A stretch of DNA of 64,000 nt from Marinomonas colpomeniae (GCF_014803385.1 NZ_JACYFC010000002.1:793727-857726); one strand, 5' to 3'. Numbered from the stretch's first letter, positions 1-8,997 are shown. Program-made: numbers and translations. The notes: generated by a model from the sequence alone, not told the origin.

Positions 1-32
1 CCTCTGAATAAAATCTATTAGACTCAGTAAGT

Positions 33-66
33 AAAAGGGATGCCGTTTGTGCATCCCTTTTTTATT
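33..66 (+). terminator. Rho-independent terminator of an upstream gene
   Basis: An 11-bp perfect stem, AAAAGGGATGC at 33-43 and GCATCCCTTTT at 51-61, encloses a 7-base loop and runs into a T-rich tract. It would end a transcript entering from the left edge, whose gene is outside the window. Confidence 0.85.
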
Positions 67-187
67 TTTGCCTTTCGTTGTTGTGTTTTTTTAGGGTGAA
101 TCCATCTCGTTCTGTTCGTGCTAGCCGAATAAATGTCGGGTACACTTAGTTGTATTTTCTAATCCTCTTTTTATCCCGAGTCTTTTC

Positions 188-2236
188 ATGAGTGAACCGC
201 TTCCATCCATATCTCAACGTCTTCGTAGTTTGAACGAACGTCAATTAGACGCCGTTAAACAGATCGATGGACCTTTGCTTGTATTAGCCGGGGCAGGTTC
301 AGGAAAGACCAGTGTAATCACCACTAAAATCGCCTATTTGATTCAAACCTGCGGTTATAAAGCCAACAGTATTATTGCCGTAACCTTTACCAACAAAGCC
401 GCCCGAGAAATGAAAGAGCGGGTTGTGAGTATTTTGTCCAAGCAAGAAAGTAGAGGCCTGAGCATCTCGACCTTCCATAATTTGGGTTTACGTATTCTTC
501 GTAAAGAATACAGACTGGCTGGTTTAAAAGAAGGTTTTACTTTATTCGATTCTCAAGACTCGTTTAGCTTAATCAAAGAGATTTTAGATAAAGAATTTAA
601 CGGACAAACTGATTCCGCGGCTTATTGTCAAAATACGGTTTCGAATTGGAAGAATGACCTAACCACACCACAAGAAGCCATGACCAATGCGGACACAGAA
701 GAGTACTTATTGGCGGCGCAAGTCTATGCACAATATCAGCGTTATTTGCGCGCTTACAACGCGGTAGATTTTGATGACTTAATACTCTTGCCTGTTAGTT
801 TATTGATGGCCAATGAAAATTTGCGTGAACGCTGGCAGAAGAAGGTTCGTTATTTGCTGGTGGATGAGTGCCAAGACACCAATGGCAGCCAATACGAATT
901 GATCCGCTTGCTTGCAGGTTATCGTCGCTGCTTCACCTTGGTAGGAGATGATGACCAATCGATTTATGCATGGCGTGGTGCTCGACCTGAAAACCTTGAA
1001 CGCTTGTCTGTTGATTACCCGAATTTAAAACTTGTCAAACTAGAACAAAATTATCGTTCAACAAAAACCATTTTGAAAGCGGCTAATACCCTGATCGCTA
1101 ACAATCCCCACGTATACGACAAAGCCTTGTGGAGTGATCTTGGTATTGGTGACCCGATACGAGTCATGGTGACACGAAACGAAGATTCAGAATCAGAACG
1201 CGTTGCGGCTGAAATTCAATCTCGGCATTTGCGGCATGATATTCCATATCGTGATTTTGCTATCTTGTATCGAGGCAATCACCAAGCGCGCTTATTAGAG
1301 ATTAAGTTACAGGCTTATCGTATTCCTTATAAAATGAATGGCGGTACCTCGTTTTTCTCTCGAGCCGAAATTAAAGATTTAATGGGGTATCTTCGTCTTT
1401 TAGTGAATCCGTCAGACGATAACGCTTTCTTGCGAGTTGTGAACCTGCCGCGCCGAGAGATTGGTCCTGCGACATTAGAAAAAGTTGGTAACCTTGCCAC
1501 TGCACATGGCGTCAGCTTATTTGAAGCGTCAGGTTACAAAGAAATTGAAGAAGAGATCACAGGGCGCTCGTTGAAAAGCCTACAAGAATTCGAACGTTGG
1601 ATGTCTACTTTACGCAAACGTTTAGAAGGCGCTTCCCCCGTACCTGTGATTGAACAAATGATTCATGACATGGATTATTACGGCTGGATTCAGGAACAAA
1701 CCTCATCGACCAAGGCGGCTGAACGTCGAATAGAAAACGTACGTTTCTTATTAGATTCTATCCAACGCATGATGGAATCCGCGTGGGAAGAAGATGAAAC
1801 AGCAGGCTTAGATCAAGCCATTAGTAAGCTTCTATTGATTGATATGCTAGAGCGTCAAGAAGAAGATGAAGACGAAGATAAAGTACAGCTACTGACGCTC
1901 CATGCTTCAAAAGGTCTTGAATACCCTCACGTTTTTTTAATCGGTTGTGAAGAAGAACTTCTCCCTCACCGTAACAGTATTGAAAACGACGATATAGAAG
2001 AAGAGCGGCGACTGGCGTATGTTGGTATCACTCGCGCTAAGAAAACCTTATGCATTACCATGGCGGCTAAACGTCGACAATACGGTGAAGAAATCGACTG
2101 TCTACCGAGTCGATTCTTGGATGAATTACCAGAAGAAGATCTTATTTGGGAAGGGCGAGGTGATGAAGGAGAAACGGCTAAAAAAGAGCGAGGACAAGCT
2201 TCTTTGTCAGCGTTAAAAGCGATGTTAAATGACTAA
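188..2236 (+). CDS. rep: ATP-dependent DNA helicase Rep
   Basis: This is a superfamily 1A 3'-5' DNA helicase of the UvrD/Rep type, which moves on single-stranded DNA and helps replication forks pass obstacles. The 682-residue length is close to E. coli Rep. The Walker A motif GAGSGKT is at residues 35-41. The Walker B motif is DECQDT at 226-231, with Cys where Rep commonly has Tyr. Motif III is GDDDQSIYAWRGARP, and the C-terminal helicase motifs are TLHASKGLEYPHVF and ERRLAYVGITRAKK. Shared blocks such as VSNWKNDLTTP and YNAVDFDDLILLP favour Rep over UvrD or PcrA. The ATG at 188 is the first start and has only a weak ribosome binding site. The gene converges on the cytochrome gene to its right. 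Confidence 0.95.
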   Translation: MSEPLPSISQRLRSLNERQLDAVKQIDGPLLVLAGAGSGKTSVITTKIAYLIQTCGYKANSIIAVTFTNKAAREMKERVVSILSKQESRGLSISTFHNLGLRILRKEYRLAGLKEGFTLFDSQDSFSLIKEILDKEFNGQTDSAAYCQNTVSNWKNDLTTPQEAMTNADTEEYLLAAQVYAQYQRYLRAYNAVDFDDLILLPVSLLMANENLRERWQKKVRYLLVDECQDTNGSQYELIRLLAGYRRCFTLVGDDDQSIYAWRGARPENLERLSVDYPNLKLVKLEQNYRSTKTILKAANTLIANNPHVYDKALWSDLGIGDPIRVMVTRNEDSESERVAAEIQSRHLRHDIPYRDFAILYRGNHQARLLEIKLQAYRIPYKMNGGTSFFSRAEIKDLMGYLRLLVNPSDDNAFLRVVNLPRREIGPATLEKVGNLATAHGVSLFEASGYKEIEEEITGRSLKSLQEFERWMSTLRKRLEGASPVPVIEQMIHDMDYYGWIQEQTSSTKAAERRIENVRFLLDSIQRMMESAWEEDETAGLDQAISKLLLIDMLERQEEDEDEDKVQLLTLHASKGLEYPHVFLIGCEEELLPHRNSIENDDIEEERRLAYVGITRAKKTLCITMAAKRRQYGEEIDCLPSRFLDELPEEDLIWEGRGDEGETAKKERGQASLSALKAMLND

Positions 2237-2252
2237 CGAATGACCCAATAAA

Positions 2253-2275
2253 AGCCAAACGAATTAGTTTTGGCT
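2253..2275. terminator. Weak bidirectional hairpin between rep and cytochrome c5
   Basis: AGCCAAA at 2253-2259 pairs with TTTGGCT at 2269-2275. The minus-strand exit is followed by TTTTATT. The loop contains the stop codon of the cytochrome gene, so it could serve both convergent genes. Confidence 0.4.
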
Positions 2276-2596
2276 GTTGTCTATTATGTATTGGATAGCA
2301 CCTTGTATTTCGTCGTCATTACAATCAAAACACAAACCTTTTGGCGGCATGGCATTAATGCCGCTAGTCACATTAGCTAATAACGTTTCCATACCTTTTT
2401 CGATATGTGATTGCCAATCTGCTTTGTCACCAAACTTAGGCGCACCAGCAACACCGCTCATATGGCAGGCAATACAATAGGTATTAAACACCTTATCACC
2501 AGAACGTTCCGCTAATACAAAACTGCTGGAACCCATAGCGAAAAAAGCAAGAACACAAACTGCTATCTGACTGAAAATAACCTGTTGGAACTGCAT
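2264..2596 (-). CDS. Cytochrome c5 family monoheme protein
   Basis: This is a small periplasmic class I c-type cytochrome, an electron carrier. The preferred start at 2596 gives 110 residues. An AAGGAAT ribosome binding site precedes it, and the protein then opens directly with a signal peptide (hydrophobic stretch ending near FVLA). A longer reading adds 27 residues and would bury the signal peptide. The heme-binding CIACH lies about 45 residues in. The axial Met sits in AMPPKG, and the CFDC pair just after it is the disulfide typical of cytochrome c5. The gene is alone and convergent with rep. Its redox partner cannot be read from the sequence. Confidence 0.9.
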   Translation of the reverse strand: MQFQQVIFSQIAVCVLAFFAMGSSSFVLAERSGDKVFNTYCIACHMSGVAGAPKFGDKADWQSHIEKGMETLLANVTSGINAMPPKGLCFDCNDDEIQGAIQYIIDNSQN

Positions 2597-2821
2597 GTCT
2601 AAACATTCCTTATGGAAATAAAGGAGGAAAAAGTAAAAAAGAATTATCCTCGACTTCCTCAACAAGGTAAATGACATAAGCAGATATAAAAATACCGGTT
2701 ATCTGATACTTTCTGTGATTAATCACTGGAAACCTGCGTGTATTCCATTAGAATACGCACTCCAATTCCACTTGGCTTTGTAGCTCGTGAATCGAACTAC
2801 AACACATAAAGCCACAGTCAT

Positions 2822-2898
2822 GCGCCCGTAGCTCAGCTGGATAGAGCGTCGCCCTCCGGAGGCGAAGGCCGGAGGTTCGAATCCTCTCGGGCGTACCA
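2822..2898 (+). tRNA. tRNA-Arg (anticodon CCG)
   Basis: A 77-base cloverleaf can be folded by hand. The acceptor arm GCGCCCG pairs with CGGGCGT through one G-U end pair. The D arm is GCTC...GAGC, the anticodon loop is CTCCGGA with CCG as anticodon, and the T arm contains GGTTCGAATCC. The 3' CCA is encoded. It closely resembles E. coli tRNA-Arg(CCG). Confidence 0.96.
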
Positions 2899-3410
2899 TT
2901 TATTTTACTTTCTAAAAATGTAAAGTGCATATCTCGACACTTCATAGCTACTCACCATTTTCAATCACGTTACTCTCTTTTTTGTGTTTTTTTCTCTTTG
3001 TGATCAAGAAATGAAATGAATGATTTTCTGCAAAAGAAGGGGGCAATGAAGACTTGGAGAATTATAAAAAATAATAGAAGAGCGTAAAAAACATTCTGAA
3101 GTAAAAGAATGTCCCGAGAACCTTGGAAAATTCAGCACCATAAAATGGTGTAGTGATCGAGATACAATAACTATAGCCACTTAATAAAAATAAGAACACT
3201 ACGATTAATTCAGGCTGGATTTTTGTACTTTCTTAATGTACTCGGTGATGATTTTTCGACGCTTTTTGGCCGTGACCAACAACTCTTCTTTAATTTAGTC
3301 TTTTGTTGACTCATTTAAGTCATAACTTAGTTATAGAAAGATAATAGGAACAATCCCCTATGAGTAATCTAATAGGGGATTTTGATATCTGACGATCTTG
3401 CTTAATATTG
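2899..3410. other. Gene-free stretch after tRNA-Arg
   Basis: No convincing gene is seen in these roughly 500 bases. The stretch holds a small inverted repeat, CACCAT-AAA-ATGGTG (3136-3150), and the hairpin at 3352-3381. A short basic reading on the minus strand (3205-3314) would need a frameshift to be a protein. No integrase or tRNA-end duplication is visible, although tRNA 3' ends are common integration sites. Confidence 0.5.
3352..3381 (-). terminator. Hairpin downstream of the receptor operon
   Basis: A 10-bp perfect inverted repeat, AATCCCCTAT (3352-3361) and ATAGGGGATT (3372-3381), lies 30 bp beyond the last gene of the TonB-receptor operon. The minus-strand side lacks a good T tract, while the plus side runs into TTTTGAT, so its direction is uncertain. 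Confidence 0.5.
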
Positions 3411-3863
3411 TTATAGAGCTTCAATCATTTTTTTTACTGCGCTCTTCCAATCTCCTTTAATTCCAGATAAATCAATGTCATCGGGTGACTCACTAAGCCA
3501 TATAAATGCTTCTTCAAGTGAAGGGAAAATACCACCTGGAATTCCAAAGACCTTGGGTACATTCATTTTGCTCATACGATGATATTGATCAGGAGGAACA
3601 ATAATTGACATACTTTTCACTAGAGTATGAAACTTTATATCCGCCCCTTTTTTCATCCATTCTAGTGTCGCTTTACCGACACCAGAAGCTTGCTCAAGAG
3701 AGGCTTTATCTGCATAAAACCTAATGACATGGAAAGGTTCGTTTCTCTCAAACCAGGTATTCCAACCTTCTAAAGATTCGATGTGTTGTTCAAAGGTTAA
3801 CTTTTCTTGTGCGATTGTTAGTGCCAAAGGCCAATGAGTTTGATCGAGTGTTAAAGAGCCCAT
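3411..3863 (-). CDS. Small STAS/SEC14-like protein, downstream of TonB receptor
   Basis: This is a 150-residue soluble protein with no signal peptide or membrane segment. The pattern (an opening like DQTHWPLALTIAQ, a central WFERNEPFHVIRFYADKA strand-helix unit, and a C-terminal FPSLEEAFIWL) resembles the SpoIIAA-like STAS/SEC14 proteins of Proteobacteria, whose role is mostly unknown. The start at 3863 has AGGA seven bases upstream and sits 19 bp after the receptor stop. An earlier in-frame start would lie inside the receptor gene. The tight spacing implies co-transcription under the same Fur box. The family assignment rests on fold-like patterning, not on catalytic residues, and no function is claimed. 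Confidence 0.65.
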   Translation of the reverse strand: MGSLTLDQTHWPLALTIAQEKLTFEQHIESLEGWNTWFERNEPFHVIRFYADKASLEQASGVGKATLEWMKKGADIKFHTLVKSMSIIVPPDQYHRMSKMNVPKVFGIPGGIFPSLEEAFIWLSESPDDIDLSGIKGDWKSAVKKMIEAL

Positions 3864-3882
3864 TCTCGTTCCTATTACCGTG

Positions 3883-5967
3883 TTAAAACTGATACTGAAT
3901 ACCAACTAAGAAAGTTCTCGGCTGCAGTAGCACTGCTGAATCTGCATAAGCAGAATCTGAATCTGAGCGTTGATAGATCACTGCATCGTTATCAAATAGG
4001 TTATCTATACTGGCAAATAACATAGCGTTACCAATTGTGTAGGAAGCTTTAGCGTTAGCGACAACATAAGCGTCTGTTTCTGATTCAGATTCGTTTGATA
4101 GGTAAGTGAAATAACTGTCGGAGTAACGTAGATTCAAATTCGCTTGCCATGCATCTTTATGCCAATTCAAATTGAGACTAGATGTAATGGTCGGAGCAGT
4201 AACGAGTTCATTGCTTTCTAAGCTTGTGTCCTCCGAAAATTTAGCCACTTCCGTATTTAATAATGCTACGGTGCCTGAGATTGTGAATTGATCAGAAATA
4301 AATACGGTTAAGCCTTGCTCAAATCCCCAGGTATTTACTTTGTCAGCGTTCACAATGGAATACGCACTATCATTACCCCAGTCGCCAGTTGTGCTGTAGG
4401 CCAGTTGTAGATTATCGTAACGAGTATGAAACAGATTCTGTGTGCTACTAACACGTCCATCTAAAAGTGTTTGTCGTCCATAAATTTCATAAGTCCAAGA
4501 GGTTTCTTCTTCGAACTCATAGTCATTAACCGCATAGGTGCTGGAGTCAAGTGTCCAACCCGCTCCGCCGGCATTATAGCCTTTGGATATTTGGGCCCCC
4601 CAGCTGTTATTTTTTGATTGGTGCCAGTTGATGCCAATTTTAGGTAAAAATTCTGAATAATCTTCATTGTGGCTAAAGTCGTCAGCTGTTACGCCACTAC
4701 TGTAGGCACCACCATTACGTTTTCTGGATTCTTGCTCGTAACGTAAACCCAACGACAAGGCTATGTTTTCTGACAAGACGAAAGAGCCTTCGGTATAGGC
4801 GCTGAAAGTATCTGTATCGTCTTCATAATGCAGGTCTCCTACACTAAATAGTTCTGAAAATTGCTCTTCTCGTGCGTTGTAATAATAGAGCCCTGCCACG
4901 GCATTCAATTTTTCATCATCATAATAGATTTGAGGTTCTAAGACATATTCACGGGTATCAATAGTGGTATTTGTTTTGTCCACTTCGGTTGTACGAGTGA
5001 AGTCTACATCTGTTACTGATGCATTTAACTTGAATTGAAATGCAGATGTAAGGTCTTGAGAATAATCCACAGAAACTGAGTTGGTTATAGGATTATGTCG
5101 AGGCTGATTAACGGCGTTTGAAACCTTATCTTCATAGGGTTCAGAAATAACTTCGTTAGCTGGACCAGAGTAATCGGTATGCGATAAGCCTATTAGTAAT
5201 CTTGCATTATTGTCTGTTTCAGGAGCAACAAGAAGTTTGCCTCGGATATTAACACTTTCATAAAGACCAGGTTTGTCTACACCATCATAAGCCTCATACT
5301 CAACCGAAGAACTTTTTCTTGTCCAATCTGCGACAAGACGAAAAGCAATAGAGTCTTCCGTTATTGGTCTATTTACGACGGCAGATAATTGCTGAGTATC
5401 GTAGTTTCCAGCGGCTACTCGCAAAATAGTTTCATCTTTAAATAGCGGGTCATTTGTTTTTATATTTACGGTGCCAGCCATTGCGTTTCGACCAACTAGA
5501 GTGCTTTGTGGGCCGCGTAATACTTCTACTGTATCGATATCAAATAAATTGATATCACTATATGCCACTTCATTGAAAGACATGGGTCTATTGTCTACTT
5601 CGTAGCTTAATCTCGATCTACCTCCGGCATAAAGGGCAATTGCGTTTTGAGCAGCACCAGTACCGTCAATACCACGTACCGTAGCGACAGTGCCTGTTCC
5701 GTCTGTTACAGATACATTAGACGTTGCTTCTAATACATCTTTAACAGTCGTCAATCCAGCCTGATTTTCTAGTGTGTTCTCGTTGAATATTTCAACACTT
5801 TCAGCACTGTCTAATATTGATTGATCGAGTAAACCAGCGTTTACAACAATGGTATCCAAAGTAAAGGTTTTATCTGACAGAGTTACGCTATTTTCTTCTG
5901 CTCTTGCTGTTTCTGAGGTAAGGATGAGCGGTAAGCATAGCGTTATGAGTGCAGTATTTTTGAGCAT
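3883..5967 (-). CDS. TonB-dependent outer-membrane receptor (iron/siderophore or heme)
   Basis: This is a 694-residue outer-membrane receptor for energy-dependent uptake. It has a signal peptide (LITLCLPLILT, cleavage near TARA-EE), a plug domain of roughly residues 40-170 containing the typical VEVLRGPQSTLVGRNAMAG, and a beta barrel ending in the aromatic C-terminal residue (GIQYQF). The start at 5967 has GGAG nine bases upstream. A TTG at 5982 is a worse alternative. I find neither FRAP nor NPNL, the motifs of classical heme receptors. The barrel piece SKGYNAGG is more like siderophore receptors. It is divergent from hmuTUV, and a strong Fur box covers its promoter region. Iron uptake is secure in outline; the ligand is not. 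Confidence 0.88.
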   Translation of the reverse strand: MLKNTALITLCLPLILTSETARAEENSVTLSDKTFTLDTIVVNAGLLDQSILDSAESVEIFNENTLENQAGLTTVKDVLEATSNVSVTDGTGTVATVRGIDGTGAAQNAIALYAGGRSRLSYEVDNRPMSFNEVAYSDINLFDIDTVEVLRGPQSTLVGRNAMAGTVNIKTNDPLFKDETILRVAAGNYDTQQLSAVVNRPITEDSIAFRLVADWTRKSSSVEYEAYDGVDKPGLYESVNIRGKLLVAPETDNNARLLIGLSHTDYSGPANEVISEPYEDKVSNAVNQPRHNPITNSVSVDYSQDLTSAFQFKLNASVTDVDFTRTTEVDKTNTTIDTREYVLEPQIYYDDEKLNAVAGLYYYNAREEQFSELFSVGDLHYEDDTDTFSAYTEGSFVLSENIALSLGLRYEQESRKRNGGAYSSGVTADDFSHNEDYSEFLPKIGINWHQSKNNSWGAQISKGYNAGGAGWTLDSSTYAVNDYEFEEETSWTYEIYGRQTLLDGRVSSTQNLFHTRYDNLQLAYSTTGDWGNDSAYSIVNADKVNTWGFEQGLTVFISDQFTISGTVALLNTEVAKFSEDTSLESNELVTAPTITSSLNLNWHKDAWQANLNLRYSDSYFTYLSNESESETDAYVVANAKASYTIGNAMLFASIDNLFDNDAVIYQRSDSDSAYADSAVLLQPRTFLVGIQYQF

Positions 5968-5980
5968 TAATGGCATCTCC

Positions 5981-6011
5981 AATATTAATGATAATAATTA
6001 TCATTAATATT
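5981..6011 (-). promoter_or_regulatory. Fur box of the TonB receptor
   Basis: This 31-base element is a perfect 15-bp inverted repeat around a single central A (5996). Its inner core reads AATGATAATAATTATCATT, very close to the Fur consensus of overlapping GATAAT hexamers. It sits just upstream of the receptor start, so iron repression is expected. Confidence 0.85.
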
Positions 6012-6096
6012 AAATAGATAGTTAGTCTCAAGCTACTCCATAAGTGTTTAAAATACTCCATAAGCGGGACTGATATTGAGATATCGTTGACATACT

Positions 6097-6115
6097 AATA
6101 GTAATGGTTATCATT
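6097..6115 (+). promoter_or_regulatory. Fur box of hmuTUV
   Basis: AATAGTAATGGTTATCATT matches the receptor's Fur core at 15 of 19 positions and lies about 30 bp before hmuT. It is likely the iron-responsive operator for the ABC transporter. Confidence 0.75.
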
Positions 6116-6144
6116 TATTTTTTTGATTTACTGGATTAAATGTG

Positions 6145-7059
6145 ATGGTGCATCGGTTATTATTTATAAGCTGTTTTATTGCTTTGACTAGTTCTGCGGT
6201 TAATGCAGTTACTCCTGAGCGAATCGCCGTTGCTGGTGGCTCTATCACCGAAATCATTTATCGCCTTGGGGAGCAAAGTCGTATTGTTGGAGTGGACTCT
6301 ACGAGTAACTTTCCTGAAGAGACTAAAAAATTCCCTCAATTAGGTTATGTCCGAAACATTTCTGTAGAAGGTGCTCTTTCTTTAAACCCTGACTTGCTTC
6401 TAGGGGAGGAGGATGCAGGGCCTACTAAAGCACTTAAGCAAATAGGCTCGATCGGCGTAAAAATAGACATAATAGAAAAAGATAACACAATTAAAACGTT
6501 GCAAGAAAAAGTTATGTACATTGCGAAGTTACTGGGTGTTGAAGACAAAGGTGATGTGCTTTTAGAGGATATGCAAATTGACCTTGATGCCCTTGCTTAC
6601 GCTAAGCAACACCTTCCTGAATCGGCAAAAAACACACCACCTAGAGTGTTGTTTTTCCTCACACTTGAAAACGGCGCTCCCATTGCTTCTGGTCGTGCTA
6701 CACCTGCTCACACTGTGGTTGAAGAGGCGGGCGCAATAAATGTATTGGCCGATTATGAAGGGTGGATAAAGCTTTCTCCAGAGTCCGCATTGGAATTAAA
6801 TCCAGATGTAATTATTGTTATGAATCGGAGACAAGATACATTTAAGCAAATGGACAACCTTCCTCACTTCAAATATATGAAAGCAGTGAAGAATAAAGCT
6901 GTTTATATAATAGATGGTATTTATCTCCTTGGTTTTGGTCCCCGCACACCTCAAGCAATTGTTGAATTAGGTACTGTGATTCATAAGGATTTCCCTTTGC
7001 CAGAGGGCTATGAGTTTCGTTACCCGCGAGATGATCTGCCATCAATGGTAGAGCGCTAA
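6145..7059 (+). CDS. hmuT: Heme ABC transporter, periplasmic binding protein HmuT
   Basis: This is a 304-residue class III periplasmic binding protein with a signal peptide (LLFISCFIALTSSAVNA). The opening IAVAGGSITEIIYRLGEQ, then IVGVDSTS and the later GAINVL and GWIKLSPE segments are the HmuT pattern. In that family it binds heme and hands it to HmuUV. A GGA nine bases upstream supports the ATG at 6145; a GTG at 6142 is possible. Only 3 bp separate it from hmuU. No HmuS/HemS-type heme-degrading protein lies beside it, which is unusual for a heme operon, so a different iron ligand cannot be excluded. Confidence 0.85.
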   Translation: MVHRLLFISCFIALTSSAVNAVTPERIAVAGGSITEIIYRLGEQSRIVGVDSTSNFPEETKKFPQLGYVRNISVEGALSLNPDLLLGEEDAGPTKALKQIGSIGVKIDIIEKDNTIKTLQEKVMYIAKLLGVEDKGDVLLEDMQIDLDALAYAKQHLPESAKNTPPRVLFFLTLENGAPIASGRATPAHTVVEEAGAINVLADYEGWIKLSPESALELNPDVIIVMNRRQDTFKQMDNLPHFKYMKAVKNKAVYIIDGIYLLGFGPRTPQAIVELGTVIHKDFPLPEGYEFRYPRDDLPSMVER

Positions 7060-7062
7060 GTC

Positions 7063-8121
7063 ATGCAAGAAGTTTTAGCTTTGAATAAGCAAAGAAGAAA
7101 ACGACAGATTATGGCGATCCCTTTTACTTTGGGGTTACTGTTTTTTTCAGCATTATTAGCCATAACTATTGGTGCTGTCTCTATTTCAATGAGTGATGTC
7201 CTATCTTATTTTAGCCATGGTTTTTCACTTGAGCATAATTCATTAAGTACACGAATTTTATTTGAAATTCGGTTGCCCAGAACTTTATTGTCTCTTGGCG
7301 TCGGTGCTGCTCTTGGTATATGCGGTGCTGCCATGCAGGCGCTTTTTAGAAATCCATTAGCCGACCCTAGTTTAATTGGTGTCGCTGGTGGTGGTGCTTT
7401 AGGAGCCGTAACTGTGATTGTTATAGGCGACTCTATTTTTCCTCAAGTCATGGATCTAGTTGGTTCTTATGCTCTTCCACTGGGAGCCATGCTTGGTTGT
7501 CTTGGTGTTTGTACGATTATTTACAGAGTGAGTAATCGTCAAGGCCAATTCACCATTATTACTTTGTTGTTATCTGGCATCGCAGTAAATGCGATTGTTG
7601 GTTCTTTTATTGGTATTTTGACATTAGTCAGTAGTGACAGTGAACTTAGAGAGCTTACTTTTTGGACAATGGGAAATTTAGGAGGAAATGGTTGGTCATT
7701 AATATTACCTGTATTGTTTTTAATTTCTATCAGCCTTGTTGGTCTTAGTCGGCTGGCTAAGCCTCTTAATCTGTATTTACTTGGCGAAGCGCAAGCTCAG
7801 CACCTCGGTGTTTCTGTGTCAGGGCTCAAGAAACAAGTGTTTCTGTTTACTGCTATTGCTGTCGGTGCATCAGTATCTATTAGTGGAATGATTGGTTTCG
7901 TTGGTTTTATTGTTCCTCATTTAGTAAGAATTATTATTGGTCCAGATCATCGTTTTCTTTTTCCTGTCAGCATGTTGCTCGGAGCGAGCTTTTTAACTAT
8001 CACTGATGTGATTGCACGTGTTGTTATTATCCCTGCAGAGCTTCCTATTGGCTTGGTTACTAGTGCATTAGGTGGTCCTTTCTTTTTATTCGTTTTATAT
8101 AGACAAGCAAGTCGATATTAA
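7063..8121 (+). CDS. hmuU: Heme/iron ABC transporter permease HmuU (FecCD family)
   Basis: This 352-residue inner-membrane protein has about ten hydrophobic segments and belongs to the BtuC/FecCD permease family. Family landmarks are FEIRLPRTLLSLGVGAALGICGA near residue 65, FRNPLADPSLIGV near 97, and near the C-terminus GFIVPHLVRIIIGPDHR, the region that contacts the ATPase. It follows hmuT by 3 bp. It forms the translocation channel of the HmuTUV complex. Confidence 0.9.
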   Translation: MQEVLALNKQRRKRQIMAIPFTLGLLFFSALLAITIGAVSISMSDVLSYFSHGFSLEHNSLSTRILFEIRLPRTLLSLGVGAALGICGAAMQALFRNPLADPSLIGVAGGGALGAVTVIVIGDSIFPQVMDLVGSYALPLGAMLGCLGVCTIIYRVSNRQGQFTIITLLLSGIAVNAIVGSFIGILTLVSSDSELRELTFWTMGNLGGNGWSLILPVLFLISISLVGLSRLAKPLNLYLLGEAQAQHLGVSVSGLKKQVFLFTAIAVGASVSISGMIGFVGFIVPHLVRIIIGPDHRFLFPVSMLLGASFLTITDVIARVVIIPAELPIGLVTSALGGPFFLFVLYRQASRY

Positions 8122-8147
8122 TATTTTAGATTTAAAGGAAACTTGTT

Positions 8148-8942
8148 ATGAGTGTTGAAATACAATCATTGTCTGTCACTATTAATAATAAAAACCTGCT
8201 AAACAGCATTGATTTAACGATTAAGCCCGATGAGCTCACTGTGCTTATTGGCCCTAATGGAGCTGGAAAATCCACATTATTGAAATCCTGCTCTGGTGAC
8301 ATTCTCCCAACTAGTGGCAATATACTTATTAATAAAAAGCCTATTGGTTCGTTCACTCCTGTTCTATTAGGGAAAACCCGAGCCGTCATGACTCAGTCTT
8401 ATGAAATTGGGTTTGGTTTTACTGTGATGGAAATCGTTTCAATGGGCTGTTCCATATATGAAGAGCAAGTGTCTAAACTGAAAAAACAAAATATTATTTC
8501 TGAGGTGATGGATTTCATGGAAATAGGTCACCTGTCGGAGCGTACTTTCATTACTCTATCAGGTGGAGAGCAACAGCGTGCGCAACTTGCTAGAGTGCTA
8601 GCACAATTGTGGATGCCTTATGAACAAGAAGAAGCGCGCTATCTTTTCCTTGATGAACCGACTTCAAGTCTCGATGTGTTTCATCAATATCATGTGTTGT
8701 CCTTAGCCAAAGAACTTACAAAACGTAATATTGGTGTATTGGCAGTGATTCATGATCTGTCCTTAGCGGCTAGTTTTTCAGATCAATTAGTTTTAATAAA
8801 TAACGGAAGTATTGTAACGAAAGGCAAGCCTGAAAAGGTTCTACAACGCTCATACCTTGAAAATGTGTACGGTATAAAAGCAGAATATTTTCACCATTCA
8901 GCTGGAGTCAAGCCCTCTATTTTAATGGATCTGAATCAATAA
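8148..8942 (+). CDS. hmuV: Heme ABC transporter ATP-binding protein HmuV
   Basis: This is a 264-residue ABC ATPase. It has Walker A GPNGAGKST at residues 35-43, the signature LSGGEQQR at 137-144, Walker [13 protein letters not shown] at 165-176, and a switch His in VIHDLSLAA. The insert after the signature (QLWMPYEQEEARY) is typical of HmuV proteins, which read an extra loop before Walker B. AAAGGAAA lies well placed before the ATG. It is the third gene of hmuTUV and powers import. Confidence 0.9.
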   Translation: MSVEIQSLSVTINNKNLLNSIDLTIKPDELTVLIGPNGAGKSTLLKSCSGDILPTSGNILINKKPIGSFTPVLLGKTRAVMTQSYEIGFGFTVMEIVSMGCSIYEEQVSKLKKQNIISEVMDFMEIGHLSERTFITLSGGEQQRAQLARVLAQLWMPYEQEEARYLFLDEPTSSLDVFHQYHVLSLAKELTKRNIGVLAVIHDLSLAASFSDQLVLINNGSIVTKGKPEKVLQRSYLENVYGIKAEYFHHSAGVKPSILMDLNQ

Positions 8943-8978
8943 ACAGTAGAAATAGAATACATGTCATCTTATGTTGTC

Positions 8979-8997
8979 GATAATCATTCTCATTAAT
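8979..8997 (+). promoter_or_regulatory. Fur box of the AraC-family gene
   Basis: The stretch beginning GATAATCATTCTCATTAA matches the 19-bp Fur consensus at about 14 positions. It lies about 80 bp before the AraC-family start. This suggests the regulator is itself iron-repressed, as PchR-type activators are. Confidence 0.65.

Noticed and set aside
2822-2898. tRNA-Arg 3' end as an integration (att) site
   Set aside because: No integrase, no repeat of the tRNA end in the window and no island-like block follows directly.
3205-3314. Short basic reading on the minus strand after the tRNA (MSQQKTKLK... joined to ...LVTAKKRRKIITEYIKK)
   Set aside because: It needs a frameshift to join the halves, has no ribosome binding site and matches nothing I recognise; too short to call a pseudogene.
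4461-4667. Minus-strand ORF inside the TonB receptor gene
   Set aside because: It is an out-of-frame shadow of the receptor with no ribosome site; the many similar overlapping ORFs in other genes were dropped for the same reason.
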